A DNA stretch of 33,537 nucleotides from Psychrobacillus soli (GCF_006861775.1 NZ_VDGG01000014.1:51101-84637), one strand, 5' to 3'; counted from the first letter of the stretch, positions 16,907 through 25,459 are shown. Made by a program: numbers and translations. The notes: a model not told the origin generated them from the letters alone.

Positions 16907-19012
16907 ATGAGAGAGCAGAATCTTCAAATGTTAGTGAAACCGGTTCAAACCATTGCTATTGTCGGCGCAAATTATCGCTTTGCGACGAGTGTTATGTTGG
17001 ATAATTTAAACAAAATGGGATTTAAAGGACGCATATATCTGGTAAACCCAAGATATGAAACTATTGATGGCATCCAATGTTATCAATCCCTTTTGGAAAT
17101 TGAAGATCAGATTGATGTCGTTGTCGGACTTGTCAATCCTCATCTAATGGTGGAGGTTGCTAGAGATGCAAGTAAAATCAATGCGAAACTTCTTGTAATT
17201 CCTGGCGGGGGATACGGAGAAAGTGGACTGGATGGTGAAGAAATACAAAAAAACATTCTTGAAAGCGCTTCAAAGTCAGGAATGAGAATAATAGGACCGA
17301 ATTGTATGGGGTATTTTGATATGCATCATAATTTTACTCCGTACATTGGCACTTTGCATAGACCATTACGACCTATTAAAAAAGGGTCTGTTTCTATTAT
17401 CTCACAAAGTGGTTCAGTCAATGATGCTTTTGTTGCATCTAGGCTTGGTATAAACAAAATTTATTCGACAGGTAATGAAGCGGATATTAAAATGGCTGAT
17501 TATATCAATTTATTAGCGAACGACTCTGAAACATCCGTTATTATTTTATACATTGAAGCTGTACGGAATCATGATAGTTTTTTGAAAGCGCTTGATTTGT
17601 GTAGTGCTAATAAGAAACCAGTCATTGCAATGAAAGTCGGCAGAACAAAAAAATCAGCAGCTGTTGCCAATGCGCATTCAGGAGCACTTGCTGGAGATTA
17701 CAAGATTGAAAAACTGGTTCTTGAAGAGCATGGACTAATTTTTGTAGATGATATTGATGAGGCAGTTGCGGTAGCTCAATTATTATCACAACCATTCCTC
17801 CCATCTAAAAATACAGTTTCCGCTTTGACAGTGTCAGGAGGACAAGCGGGTATACTTCTTGATCTAGCCGAAGATTATGGTGTGGAGTTCCCTGATTTTT
17901 CTGAGGAAACTAAACGGAAGTTAGGTAACGAAATCCCTGAATTAGGAACATTGTCAAACCCTCTTGATGTATGGGGAAAAAGCAGTAAAGAATTCTCCGA
18001 GGTATCAAATACTTGTTTAAGCGCTTTAGCGAATGATTCTAATATAGGAATTGTATCTGTTGCAATTGATGCACCAATTGGGCAAGGAAATCATGAATTT
18101 GATTTTACTGGCACACCTGCAAAAGATCTAGCAGAGTTACGAAAAAATTCAGATAAACCATTTTTGTATTTTAGTCATATTCAAACGGAGTTTGATCCTC
18201 GTGTTTTGTCTATTTTAGATGATGCTGGTATTCCTGTAATACAAGGTAGTCGCAATGCTTTAATTGCATGCCGGGCACTATTCCAGTACAAAGAATTCTT
18301 GGACAGAACTGATCAAACACCAATTTATTCGGTAAATAATACTGTGTTACAGGAAGAACCAACCTTGCTTCATGACGACGAAGGACGAGAACTCTTGGAG
18401 GAGAATGGTTTTCCTTCACCAAGGGAAAAAGTAGTGACCTCATTGCAAGAGGCGATTAATTACTCGGACGCTATTGGGTATCCGGTTGTATTAAAAGCAC
18501 AGGGATTAGCACATAAGACGGACGTCGGTGGTGTTGCACTTAATCTAAAAAATGCGGATGAGCTGAAAACAGCATGGAAAGGAATGGAACATCTCCATTC
18601 ACCATTTTATTTAATTCAGGAAATGGTTACAGATGGCTTTGAAACAATTCTTGCATATAAAACGGATATCCATTACGGACCGATTGTTGTATTTGGAATT
18701 GGCGGAATCTTCACCGAGCTCTTTAAGGAAGTCGTTCTGGCCGTTCCCCCGATTTCAAATGAAAAAGCGGAACAGATGATTAGAAGCATACCGATGCTCT
18801 GGAAAAATGTCCAAGGATATCGTGGAAACCCACCACTGGATTTAGACGCACTTATACGTTCGATTGTGCAAATGGGCAAGACCGCTACAGAGAAATATGA
18901 AGAAATCGTTGAATTTGAAATTAATCCATTAGCGGTTCGTGAAAAAGGTGTGGTTGCTTTAGATGTGCTCGCATCGGTGAAAAATCAAGCATTGAAAAGT
19001 GTGGTGAGTTAA
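16907..19012 (+). CDS. dddX: ADP-forming-type acyl-CoA synthetase; candidate ATP-dependent DMSP lyase DddX
   Basis: A 701-residue fused alpha-beta member of the NDP-forming acyl-CoA synthetase (ACD) superfamily. Domain order: CoA-binding Rossmann domain (AIVGANYRFATSVMLDNL), GPNCMGYF and SIISQSGSVNDA; the alpha phosphohistidine His257 in NAHSGALAG; flavodoxin-like domain; C-terminal ATP-grasp with the second phosphohistidine His536 in LAHKTDVGGVAL, then FGIGGIFTELFKEV and FEINPLAV. Both shuttle histidines are present, so it should use ATP and CoA. DddX, a described DMSP lyase of this superfamily, gives dimethyl sulfide and acryloyl-CoA. The neighbours (BCCT, acuI, crotonase, DddB-like and DddC-like genes) are those expected around dddX. 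The call rests on context; a generic acyl-CoA synthetase, or an enzyme for a nitrogen analogue such as beta-alanine betaine, remains possible. ATG start after TTGAGGTG. Confidence 0.65.
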   Translation: MREQNLQMLVKPVQTIAIVGANYRFATSVMLDNLNKMGFKGRIYLVNPRYETIDGIQCYQSLLEIEDQIDVVVGLVNPHLMVEVARDASKINAKLLVIPGGGYGESGLDGEEIQKNILESASKSGMRIIGPNCMGYFDMHHNFTPYIGTLHRPLRPIKKGSVSIISQSGSVNDAFVASRLGINKIYSTGNEADIKMADYINLLANDSETSVIILYIEAVRNHDSFLKALDLCSANKKPVIAMKVGRTKKSAAVANAHSGALAGDYKIEKLVLEEHGLIFVDDIDEAVAVAQLLSQPFLPSKNTVSALTVSGGQAGILLDLAEDYGVEFPDFSEETKRKLGNEIPELGTLSNPLDVWGKSSKEFSEVSNTCLSALANDSNIGIVSVAIDAPIGQGNHEFDFTGTPAKDLAELRKNSDKPFLYFSHIQTEFDPRVLSILDDAGIPVIQGSRNALIACRALFQYKEFLDRTDQTPIYSVNNTVLQEEPTLLHDDEGRELLEENGFPSPREKVVTSLQEAINYSDAIGYPVVLKAQGLAHKTDVGGVALNLKNADELKTAWKGMEHLHSPFYLIQEMVTDGFETILAYKTDIHYGPIVVFGIGGIFTELFKEVVLAVPPISNEKAEQMIRSIPMLWKNVQGYRGNPPLDLDALIRSIVQMGKTATEKYEEIVEFEINPLAVREKGVVALDVLASVKNQALKSVVS

Positions 19013-19110
19013 TAAAGTAGTAGATTATCACATGAAATAAATTAATCTATTTAAGGGATTGTATCAGAGATGTAAGGAAAGTAATTCACATTTAACCCAA
19101 GGGGGTCATT

Positions 19111-20733
19111 TTGTTGGGAAAAAATAAAATTGATTGGTTCATCTTCATCTCTACGTTTGTTTTAATAGTTGCTATTTGCCTACCATTAGTTTTATTTCCG
19201 GAAAAGGGAAGTGAATTAGTTAATGTGGCGAATGGATTTGTGACAAAGAATTTTGGAATGGTCTTTTTGTGGGCAGGAACCGGAGGATTTTGTTTTCTAA
19301 TCTACTTATTTTTTAGTAAGTATGGAAAAATTAAATTTGGAAAAAAAGAAGAAAAACCAGAGTTTTCAAATTTTAGTTGGGGAGCTATGGTATTCTGTGC
19401 AGGTGTTGCGTCTGGATTAGTCTACTGGGGTACCATTGAATGGGCATACTATTATATGGCACCCCCATACGGAATTGAAGCCCGATCGGTTGATGCGGCT
19501 GAGATAGCAGCTGCTTATGGTATTTTCCATTGGGGACCATCGGCTTGGGCATTTTTTGTCTTACCCGCTATACCAATTGCATATTCATACCACATTTTAA
19601 AAGTGCCTATTTTAAGATTAAGTGAAATTTGTCGAATTGTAATAGGAAAACATGCAGATGGACTACTGGGTAAGATAATCGACATTATTTTCATGTTCGG
19701 AATTCTAGGGGCTGCGGGTACTTCTCTAGGATTAGGCACGCCATTAGTGGCTGCGGGAATAAGTAAGTTGACAGGTATAGAAGCTTCACTACCAATGAAT
19801 GTGTTTGTACTCATATTATGTACAGCTTTATTCACATGGAGCGCTTATTCAGGTTTAAAACGAGGATTAAAAGTATTGAGTGATATAGCAATCGTTTCTT
19901 CCATCTTACTTTTGGGTTTCATCCTAGTAGTGGGACCAACCGAATTCATCTTAAAAATGGGAACAAATAGTATAGGATTATTGTTCAATAATTTTGTTCG
20001 TTGGAATACGTTTACAGATCCAGTAGGTAATACAGGGTTTGTAGAAGGTTGGACTGTTTTTTATTGGGCTTGGTGGATTGTATATACACCATTTATGGGC
20101 TTATTCATCGCCAAGATTTCTAGGGGAAGAACAATTAGTCAAGTGATTTTAGGAGGTTTAGCATGGGGTTCGTTAGGATGCACCGCCTATTTTACTGTAT
20201 TAGGTAATTATGCAATGCATTTAGAATTGAAAAACTTATTACCAGTCACGGGTTTATTAGAACAGATAGGTGCACCTGCTACTATCATTCAAGTAATTAG
20301 CACACTTCCTTTCGGTACATTGATAGTGTTAGTATTCACTTTTGTTGCATTAATCTTTTTAGCAACTACTTTTGACTCAGCAGCCTATATGATGGCTTCA
20401 GCAACTACACCAAGACTTAAGATTAATGAAGAACCAGCAAAATGGAATCGCTTGTTTTGGGCACTTACACTGTTTATATTACCAGGGACACTGATGATAC
20501 TTGGAGGAAATCTACAAACGCTACAAACGGCTTCAATTTTGACGGCGCTTCCATTTATATTCGTGATTCTACTATTGGTTTATTCCTTTATGAAAATGTT
20601 AAAAACAGGAGCTCACCTGAATCAGAATGCACAATCAGAAATTGAAATCCAAGATGTAGTCGTTGTGAGTTTGCATAAGGAAAACCAAGAGTTAGGTACT
20701 TCTGAAATTAATGAAAAAATCCCTATTGGATAA
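19111..20733 (+). CDS. BCCT-family transporter (CaiT/DddT-like), probable DMSP or betaine uptake
   Basis: A 540-residue protein with twelve predicted helices and the BCCT signature WTVFYWAWWIVYTPFMGLF with its Trp box (TM8), followed by IAKISRGRTI. The stretch FCAGVASGLVYWGTIEWAYYY and GAAGTSLGLGTPLV is closer to carnitine/butyrobetaine transporter CaiT than to sodium-coupled BetP (which has GMGIG). The likely cargo is a zwitterionic onium acid; DMSP fits the neighbouring enzymes, while carnitine or a betaine are alternatives. The start is TTG at 19111 (or the next TTG at 19114), placed five to eight bases after AAGGGGG. It lies 98 bases after the synthetase with no terminator between, so it is probably co-transcribed. 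The C-terminal tail (about 500-540) is hydrophilic and cytoplasmic. Confidence 0.9.
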   Translation: MLGKNKIDWFIFISTFVLIVAICLPLVLFPEKGSELVNVANGFVTKNFGMVFLWAGTGGFCFLIYLFFSKYGKIKFGKKEEKPEFSNFSWGAMVFCAGVASGLVYWGTIEWAYYYMAPPYGIEARSVDAAEIAAAYGIFHWGPSAWAFFVLPAIPIAYSYHILKVPILRLSEICRIVIGKHADGLLGKIIDIIFMFGILGAAGTSLGLGTPLVAAGISKLTGIEASLPMNVFVLILCTALFTWSAYSGLKRGLKVLSDIAIVSSILLLGFILVVGPTEFILKMGTNSIGLLFNNFVRWNTFTDPVGNTGFVEGWTVFYWAWWIVYTPFMGLFIAKISRGRTISQVILGGLAWGSLGCTAYFTVLGNYAMHLELKNLLPVTGLLEQIGAPATIIQVISTLPFGTLIVLVFTFVALIFLATTFDSAAYMMASATTPRLKINEEPAKWNRLFWALTLFILPGTLMILGGNLQTLQTASILTALPFIFVILLLVYSFMKMLKTGAHLNQNAQSEIEIQDVVVVSLHKENQELGTSEINEKIPIG

Positions 20734-20745
20734 TTTTCAATATTA

Positions 20746-21021
20746 ATGGTGCAAGCAATTGAACTTGCAAATGACAGTGATTACGGTTTAGCTGGAGCTG
20801 TTTGGACAAAGGATGTAGGGAAAGCTCATCGGGTAGTAAAACAACTACGAATGGGTACTGTGTGGATAAACGATTATCATCCAACGCTAACGCAAGCTCC
20901 TTGGGGTGGTTATAAACAGTCGGGGATTGGAAGGGAGCTTGATCATGAAGGAATAGCGGAATTTACAGAGGTAAAACATATCTATACGAATACTAATCCT
21001 AAACCGTATAACTGGTTTTAA
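20746..21021 (+). pseudogene. C-terminal fragment of a betaine-aldehyde-dehydrogenase-type ALDH
   Basis: A 91-codon piece matching only the last fifth of an aldehyde dehydrogenase: [47 protein letters not shown], and an ending NPKPYNWF, which is typical of GbsA/BetB enzymes. The NAD-binding domain and the catalytic Cys are absent, and nothing homologous precedes it. It begins 12 bases after the BCCT stop, so a deletion or recombination joined the transporter gene to the tail of a lost ALDH gene. An ATG at 20746 exists, but there is no ribosome site. It could be translated but cannot be an enzyme. Confidence 0.8.
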
Positions 21022-21149
21022 AAAATATTTTAGTATATTATGCTAAAGATTCACAAAGCCTTATCGGTTTTGAAACATGATAGCCACATTTAATAATAAA
21101 TTCTAACGTTATCAAAACAGTAAAATAAAACCCTGAAAGGAAGATAAAT

Positions 21150-21968
21150 ATGAAAGAATATCAAACAGTTTTGTATGAGGTTGCAAAAAATGTTGCAACA
21201 CTTACGTTGAATCGCCCTACTAAATTAAATGCTGTAACAGAGCAAATGACGAAAGATGTGTGGGAAGCACTAGATCAAGCTGAAAGGGACTCAAATGTTA
21301 AAGTGGTTATCTTGACGGGAGCGGGAGGGAATTTCTCCGCTGGTGCAGATTTGAAGGAATCCATGGACTTACCTTCTCCTATTGGCGATGAACCATCTGA
21401 AGTGTATCGAGCGCAACTAGAAACCTTTTTGCGTGTTGGGTTGAAATTATGGGATCTTAAAAAGCCCGTTATTGCGGCGGTAGATGGATATGCCTATGGT
21501 GTATCTGCTGATTGGGTGTTCTCGGCGGACCTTGCGATTGCATCAGATAAGGCAGTTATTGGGGAACCTGAAATCCGTTTTGGTGCAGCTCCGGCCACAT
21601 TGATGATGCCATGGATTGTGGGTATGAGAAAGGCAAAAGAACTGCTTTACACGGGTGATTCCGTGGATGCAGAAGAAGGCCATCGTCTAGGTATTTTCAA
21701 TCGTGTAGTTCCCCAAGAACAGTTAATGGAAGAAGCCATGAAGATGGCAGAAAAAATGGTGGCAATACCGCCGTCTGCGCTAAAAATAACGAAAATGACG
21801 ATTAATAAGACCTATGAAATGATGAATTTGAAGCAAGCACTTGACTATAACCTAGAAACCGCCATTTCCATGTTCTTTTTAAGTCAGGAACAGGAATTTG
21901 CGGAAGCAAGTCGAATTATTCGTGAGGAAGGTTTGGGTGCTTTCTTAAAGGGGACACAGAAAGTCTAG
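21150..21968 (+). CDS. Crotonase-family protein with altered active site
   Basis: A 272-residue crotonase-fold protein (enoyl-CoA hydratase/isomerase superfamily). The oxyanion-hole segment GGNFSAGADLKE is normal. At the first catalytic position the usual GGGxE reads YGVSADW, giving Asp121 in place of Glu; the second, Glu141 in GEPEIRFG, is kept. The loop usually reading PGxGGTQRL is APATLMMPW. It may therefore be a hydratase with shifted chemistry or another crotonase activity, rather than the main acryloyl-CoA hydratase, which is better served by the gene at 24609. ATG start with AAAGGAAG upstream. It is downstream of the BCCT/ALDH fragment, perhaps on the same transcript. Confidence 0.85.
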   Translation: MKEYQTVLYEVAKNVATLTLNRPTKLNAVTEQMTKDVWEALDQAERDSNVKVVILTGAGGNFSAGADLKESMDLPSPIGDEPSEVYRAQLETFLRVGLKLWDLKKPVIAAVDGYAYGVSADWVFSADLAIASDKAVIGEPEIRFGAAPATLMMPWIVGMRKAKELLYTGDSVDAEEGHRLGIFNRVVPQEQLMEEAMKMAEKMVAIPPSALKITKMTINKTYEMMNLKQALDYNLETAISMFFLSQEQEFAEASRIIREEGLGAFLKGTQKV

Positions 21969-22043
21969 TAACCAAACGTTAATAAACAACGAACAAGTAG
22001 TGTCGGGTTATAAAACAACGACACAGCTAAATGATAGGAATGA

Positions 22044-22082
22044 AACCTGCTATGAGAATTGACTTCGTAGCGGGTTCTTGTT
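22044..22082 (+). terminator. Probable terminator after the crotonase gene
   Basis: AACCTGCTATGA pairs with TTCGTAGCGGGTT through two G-U pairs, followed by CTTGTT. Modest T content, so moderate confidence. It would end the 16.9-22.0 kb transcript. Confidence 0.45.
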
Positions 22083-22143
22083 AATGCTAAAACGTCATGT
22101 CATAGGTTTTTGCAAAACTATTTGAATGAGCATTTATAAAACA

Positions 22144-22196
22144 TAAAAACCTCGTAAATGGAGGATTGAAAGAAATGCAGTCTCCATTTATGAGGT
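22144..22196 (-). terminator. acuI terminator (minus strand)
   Basis: ACCTCGTAAATGGAG (22149-22163) and CTCCATTTATGAGGT (22182-22196) form a 15-bp stem with one G-U. On the minus strand it is followed by TTTTTATGTTTT. Confidence 0.75.
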
Positions 22197-22240
22197 GGCA
22201 ATTGAAAAACAGTCATTAATTTCTTGAAGAGCATTGTACG

Positions 22241-23233
22241 TTATAATTTCAGTACAGTTCTTCCCTTCACATTCCCCTCTAAAATTAGTGGCAATGTAAT
22301 AGCTAACTCATCTAACGTTACTTCAGTTGTAATTTTTTCTAATTTATCAGGTTTCATATCATTCGCCATTCTTTCCCATAACGCACTACGGGTTGACATT
22401 GGACAATAAACTGAATCGATCCCAAGTAAATTCACACCCCTTAAAATAAAGGGGAAGACGGTTGTAGAAACATTGGATCCACCTGTTAATCCACTTACAG
22501 CAACAGAACCACCGTATTTCATTGTGCTTAATATATAAGCAAGAGTATTCCCGCCAACAGGGTCAATTGCTGCAGCCCAGCGTTGTTTATCGATAGGTCG
22601 TACTTTTTCAGGTTGTAATTCTTGACGAGAAATAATCTCTTTGGCTCCTATATCATATAAAAAGTCATGTTCGGATTCTTTCCCAGTACTCGCAACTACA
22701 TGATATCCTAATTTTGCGAGCATAGATACTGCGGAACTACCAACACCGCCAGTGGCTCCGGATACAAGAACAGGACCATTATCAGGTGTTACACCATTTT
22801 CTTCTAATCGCTGAATTGATAGTGCAGCAGTAAAGCCAGCCGTTCCATATATCATTGCTTGTTTCATGGACAAACCTTTTGGTAAAGGCACAATCCAGTC
22901 AGCTGGAATTCTAGCATACTCGCTAAATCCTCCGAAACGTGAAACACCGATTTCATAACTTGTTGCTATTACTTCATCACCAACATTATAACGGACGTCT
23001 TGAGAGGAAACTACAGTGCCTACCATATCAATACCAGGTACATGCGGGTATACGTTCACAATTTTCCCATTTGGTGTTGCAGCAAGGCCATCTTTAAAAT
23101 TAATGCTGGAATATGCAACTTTAATGATTACATTACCTTCTGGTAAGTCACTTACTTTCAGGTTAGTGACTTTTATAGTAAATGCTTGTTCATCTTTGTT
23201 TACTAATAAAGCGCGGAAACTTATGTCTTTCAT
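22241..23233 (-). CDS. acuI: AcuI/YhdH-type acryloyl-CoA reductase (zinc-free MDR family)
   Basis: A 330-residue medium-chain dehydrogenase/reductase of the YhdH/AcuI family, which reduces acryloyl-CoA to propionyl-CoA with NADPH. Motifs: VAYSSINFKDGLAATPNGKIV at about 39-59, HVPGIDMVGTVV, SRFGGFSEYARIPADWIVPLP, the nucleotide site VSGATGGVGSSAVSMLAKLGY at about 157-177, and C-terminal GVNLLGIDSVYCP and GRTVLKL. The length matches E. coli YhdH and Ruegeria AcuI. ATG start with TGGAGGGG nine bases upstream. It is transcribed opposite to its partners from a promoter whose -35 carries the cluster operator. In this pathway it would remove toxic acryloyl-CoA and supply propionyl-CoA, usable by the mutAB pathway if a carboxylase and epimerase exist elsewhere. 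Confidence 0.88.
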   Translation of the reverse strand: MKDISFRALLVNKDEQAFTIKVTNLKVSDLPEGNVIIKVAYSSINFKDGLAATPNGKIVNVYPHVPGIDMVGTVVSSQDVRYNVGDEVIATSYEIGVSRFGGFSEYARIPADWIVPLPKGLSMKQAMIYGTAGFTAALSIQRLEENGVTPDNGPVLVSGATGGVGSSAVSMLAKLGYHVVASTGKESEHDFLYDIGAKEIISRQELQPEKVRPIDKQRWAAAIDPVGGNTLAYILSTMKYGGSVAVSGLTGGSNVSTTVFPFILRGVNLLGIDSVYCPMSTRSALWERMANDMKPDKLEKITTEVTLDELAITLPLILEGNVKGRTVLKL

Positions 23234-23430
23234 CGGTATACCCCTCCATTTTTAGATACTAACTGAAATAATATTGACCAGGCAGACTTTTATTAGAGAA
23301 AAAATTTTGGCTCCCTTGGTTTAAACGGAAGCATTTTTAACTTAAATAGGGAGCAATGTTGCCGAATAATAATCGGCAAAATTGATTGAATTTCCCATAT
23401 ATTCAGTCTTTTGTTTTGAGTATTCTAACT

Positions 23431-23458
23431 ATTATACAACGGATAAGTGACTGGTCAA
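23431..23458 (-). promoter_or_regulatory. acuI promoter with operator over the -35
   Basis: On the minus strand: TTGACC (23458-23453), 16 bases, TATAAT (23436-23431). The operator TTGACCAGTCAC is the shared 12-mer with one mismatch in the last base. A second, weaker match, TTGACCAGGCAG, lies in the leader at 23274-23285 (two mismatches). The leader is about 190 bases. Confidence 0.75.
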
Positions 23459-23487
23459 TCTTTTTTTAGGACAACGAAACATTCATT

Positions 23488-24084
23488 TCAGGAATCCTTA
23501 TAGTTTAAATAGGTGATAATCGCATCATAACAATTGTCACGGTAATAACTGTGCAACATTTCGTCGTCCCTCATTAACCATTGAAGAAGACAACCATCGA
23601 TTAATGCACGAATCATATGACTACCACTTTCTACCTCTATATTTGTAAAAATACCTTCTGATTTACCTTTTTGAATAATTTCACTTCCAATAAACCAACA
23701 ATTCTTGTAAAAGTTGCTATTTACTTCGCGAAATCGTTCGTTTTGATTCACTTGGGCCAAGAACTCAAGGTATACACTGTAAAATATCCGGTTATCTTCA
23801 GGACTCTTAAAAGCTGCATTTACGTATGCACGCATTTTATCGATTGCCTTACTTTCTTTTTGTATAGCTGCATACTCATTTTGAAAGATGCGATCTGTCA
23901 TCCACTCAAGTAAGTGGTAAAAAACATCTTCTTTATTTTCAAAATAATAACTGATAACGCCTTTACTAACGTCGGCATAGTCAGCAATATCTTGAAGAGT
24001 AACTACGCTAAAACCTTTTTCACTAATTGCTTTAAGTGTTGCGCGTAATACTTGCTTTCTTCGTTCTTCTGCTCGCTTATTCAT
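23488..24084 (-). CDS. TetR-family regulator, probable repressor of the acryloyl-CoA/DMSP cluster
   Basis: A 198-residue TetR protein. N-terminal HTH at about 10-55: RRKQVLRATLKAISEKGF, then VTLQDIADYADVSKGVISYYFENKEDVFYHLL. The C-terminal ligand domain (FYSVYLEFLAQVNQNERFREV, IRALIDGCLLQWLMRDDE) resembles BetI-type regulators. I chose the ATG at 24084, six bases after AGGTG; an in-frame GTG at 24093 overlaps that site. It sits between acuI and the crotonase-ADH-ALDH-hydrolase operon. The cluster palindrome TTGACTGGTCAA is its likely target; an acyl-CoA such as acryloyl-CoA is a natural inducer guess. I see no such site at its own promoter. Confidence 0.88.
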   Translation of the reverse strand: MNKRAEERRKQVLRATLKAISEKGFSVVTLQDIADYADVSKGVISYYFENKEDVFYHLLEWMTDRIFQNEYAAIQKESKAIDKMRAYVNAAFKSPEDNRIFYSVYLEFLAQVNQNERFREVNSNFYKNCWFIGSEIIQKGKSEGIFTNIEVESGSHMIRALIDGCLLQWLMRDDEMLHSYYRDNCYDAIITYLNYKDS

Positions 24085-24608
24085 TGTCTTCACCTACCAA
24101 ATTTTATAACTTCAGTTGAATATCTTAAAATTATAGATATTTCGGAAGAATATCACAGTAAACTGTCATAGGAATGCCTAACACTCCCATTACCTTATCC
24201 TTCAGAATAACTTACCTTCCTTAAAATCATATCACGAAATTATCATTATTACCAAGGTTCATTTGTAATTGTATAACAGTGTCGGAAAATCCACTTCATT
24301 ATTATACGAGGATTTCCTTGCCTTCAAGTAAAAAGAAATACAATTCAAAATGAGTTTTATTCTGTCTGGTCAAATTTTTATTGACGTCAAGAGACAACCA
24401 TATTAAACTAATAACATAAAGATTTCTGTAAATTCAAAGAAGTTAAAAAATTATTATTGTTAAATGGAGGTGGGGAAATTTAGAAGCAATTTTTGTATAA
24501 AACAGATAAAAGAGACTTGGATACATCGTGTAGGTAGTATCAGTGAAGCTTAAATTTACTAGATGAGTTTTACAAAGAAATTTACTATATTGAAATGGAG
24601 TGATCAGA
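24085..24608. promoter_or_regulatory. Divergent regulatory region between tetR-like gene and crotonase operon
   Basis: A 524-base gap without a gene. For tetR, a minus-strand TTGGTA-18-TATGAT pair lies near 24230-24260, and a short dyad ACAGT-AA-ACTGT lies at 24155-24166. For the operon, CTGTCTGGTCAA (24362-24373) is the cluster operator with two mismatches, followed by a perfect TTGACGTCAA palindrome (24381-24390) whose TTGACG can act as -35; the -10 is weak (TAAACT, 17 bases on). An orphan GGAGGTGGGG at about 24465-24474 has no open frame behind it, perhaps a lost leader gene. Confidence 0.5.
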
Positions 24609-25409
24609 ATGATGGAAATGGTGAAAGCTATGGAGTTTACAAATATTCAGTTGAAGGTGGAAAATGGCGTAGGGTACGTGTCAATTAATTGTCCACCTGC
24701 AAATACATTAGGTACAAAAACGATTAGCGGTTTGTCTGAGTGTATTGATCACATTGAAACAAATCAAAGTATAAAGGCAGTTGTAATAACGGGTGAGGGG
24801 AAAATGTTTGTTGCTGGTGCCGATATTAAAGAATTCACCAATGCTTTTCATGATGAAGAAAAAGGGAAGGCACTATCTGTTGATGCGCAAACCGTGTTAA
24901 ATAAAATTGAAAATTTAACAAAGCCGGTCATTGCAGCAATTAATGGTGCTTGTCTAGGTGGGGGATTAGAACTTGCTATGAGTTGTCACCTTCGAATTGT
25001 TGCAAATGAAGCAAAACTAGGGCAACCGGAGCTAAACTTAGGTCTAATCCCCGGATTTGGAGGTACTCAACGATTACCTCGATTAACGAATAAGGCAAAA
25101 GCGCTTGAAATAATATTGACTGGTCGGTTAATAAATGGTGAGGAAGCGGAAAAAATTGGTCTGGTTAATAAGTCCGTGCCACTCTCAGAGTTGATGGACG
25201 AGGCGAAGAAACTTGCTGAATCCATTGTTAATAAAAGCTCACAATCCATTAAAGCAACAATTACAGCTGTTAATGAGGGGTTGGAAACAACACTTGTTGA
25301 AGGATTGGAAATTGAAGCAGTCCAGTGGGCACAGTTATTCTCTACAGAGGATATGGTAGAAGGTGTGAATGCTTTTATTGAAAAACGTAAACCTGTATTT
25401 AAAGGTTGA
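24609..25409 (+). CDS. Enoyl-CoA hydratase, probable acryloyl-CoA hydratase (3-hydroxypropionyl-CoA forming)
   Basis: A 266-residue canonical crotonase. The oxyanion-hole segment MFVAGADIKEF is intact. Both catalytic glutamates are present with the classic 20-residue spacing: Glu121 in GGGLELAMSC and Glu141 in GQPELNLGLIPGFGGTQRLPRL. In this operon the most sensible reaction is hydration of acryloyl-CoA to 3-hydroxypropionyl-CoA, feeding the hydrolase, alcohol dehydrogenase and semialdehyde dehydrogenase that follow. A general beta-oxidation role is the alternative. The ATG at 24609 lies eight bases after GGAG; an in-frame GTG at 24600 overlaps that site. It is first gene of a four-gene plus-strand operon. 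Confidence 0.88.
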   Translation: MMEMVKAMEFTNIQLKVENGVGYVSINCPPANTLGTKTISGLSECIDHIETNQSIKAVVITGEGKMFVAGADIKEFTNAFHDEEKGKALSVDAQTVLNKIENLTKPVIAAINGACLGGGLELAMSCHLRIVANEAKLGQPELNLGLIPGFGGTQRLPRLTNKAKALEIILTGRLINGEEAEKIGLVNKSVPLSELMDEAKKLAESIVNKSSQSIKATITAVNEGLETTLVEGLEIEAVQWAQLFSTEDMVEGVNAFIEKRKPVFKG

Positions 25410-25459
25410 AGTGTTTTTAGGATTGAAGAAGGTAATAACAGCTAAAAGGGGTGGAATTA

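Noticed and set aside
25116-25127. TTGACTGGTCGG, resembling the cluster operator, inside the hydratase gene
   Set aside because: It encodes the conserved crotonase motif Ile-Leu-Thr-Gly-Arg in frame, so the match is explained by protein coding and no promoter is placed there.
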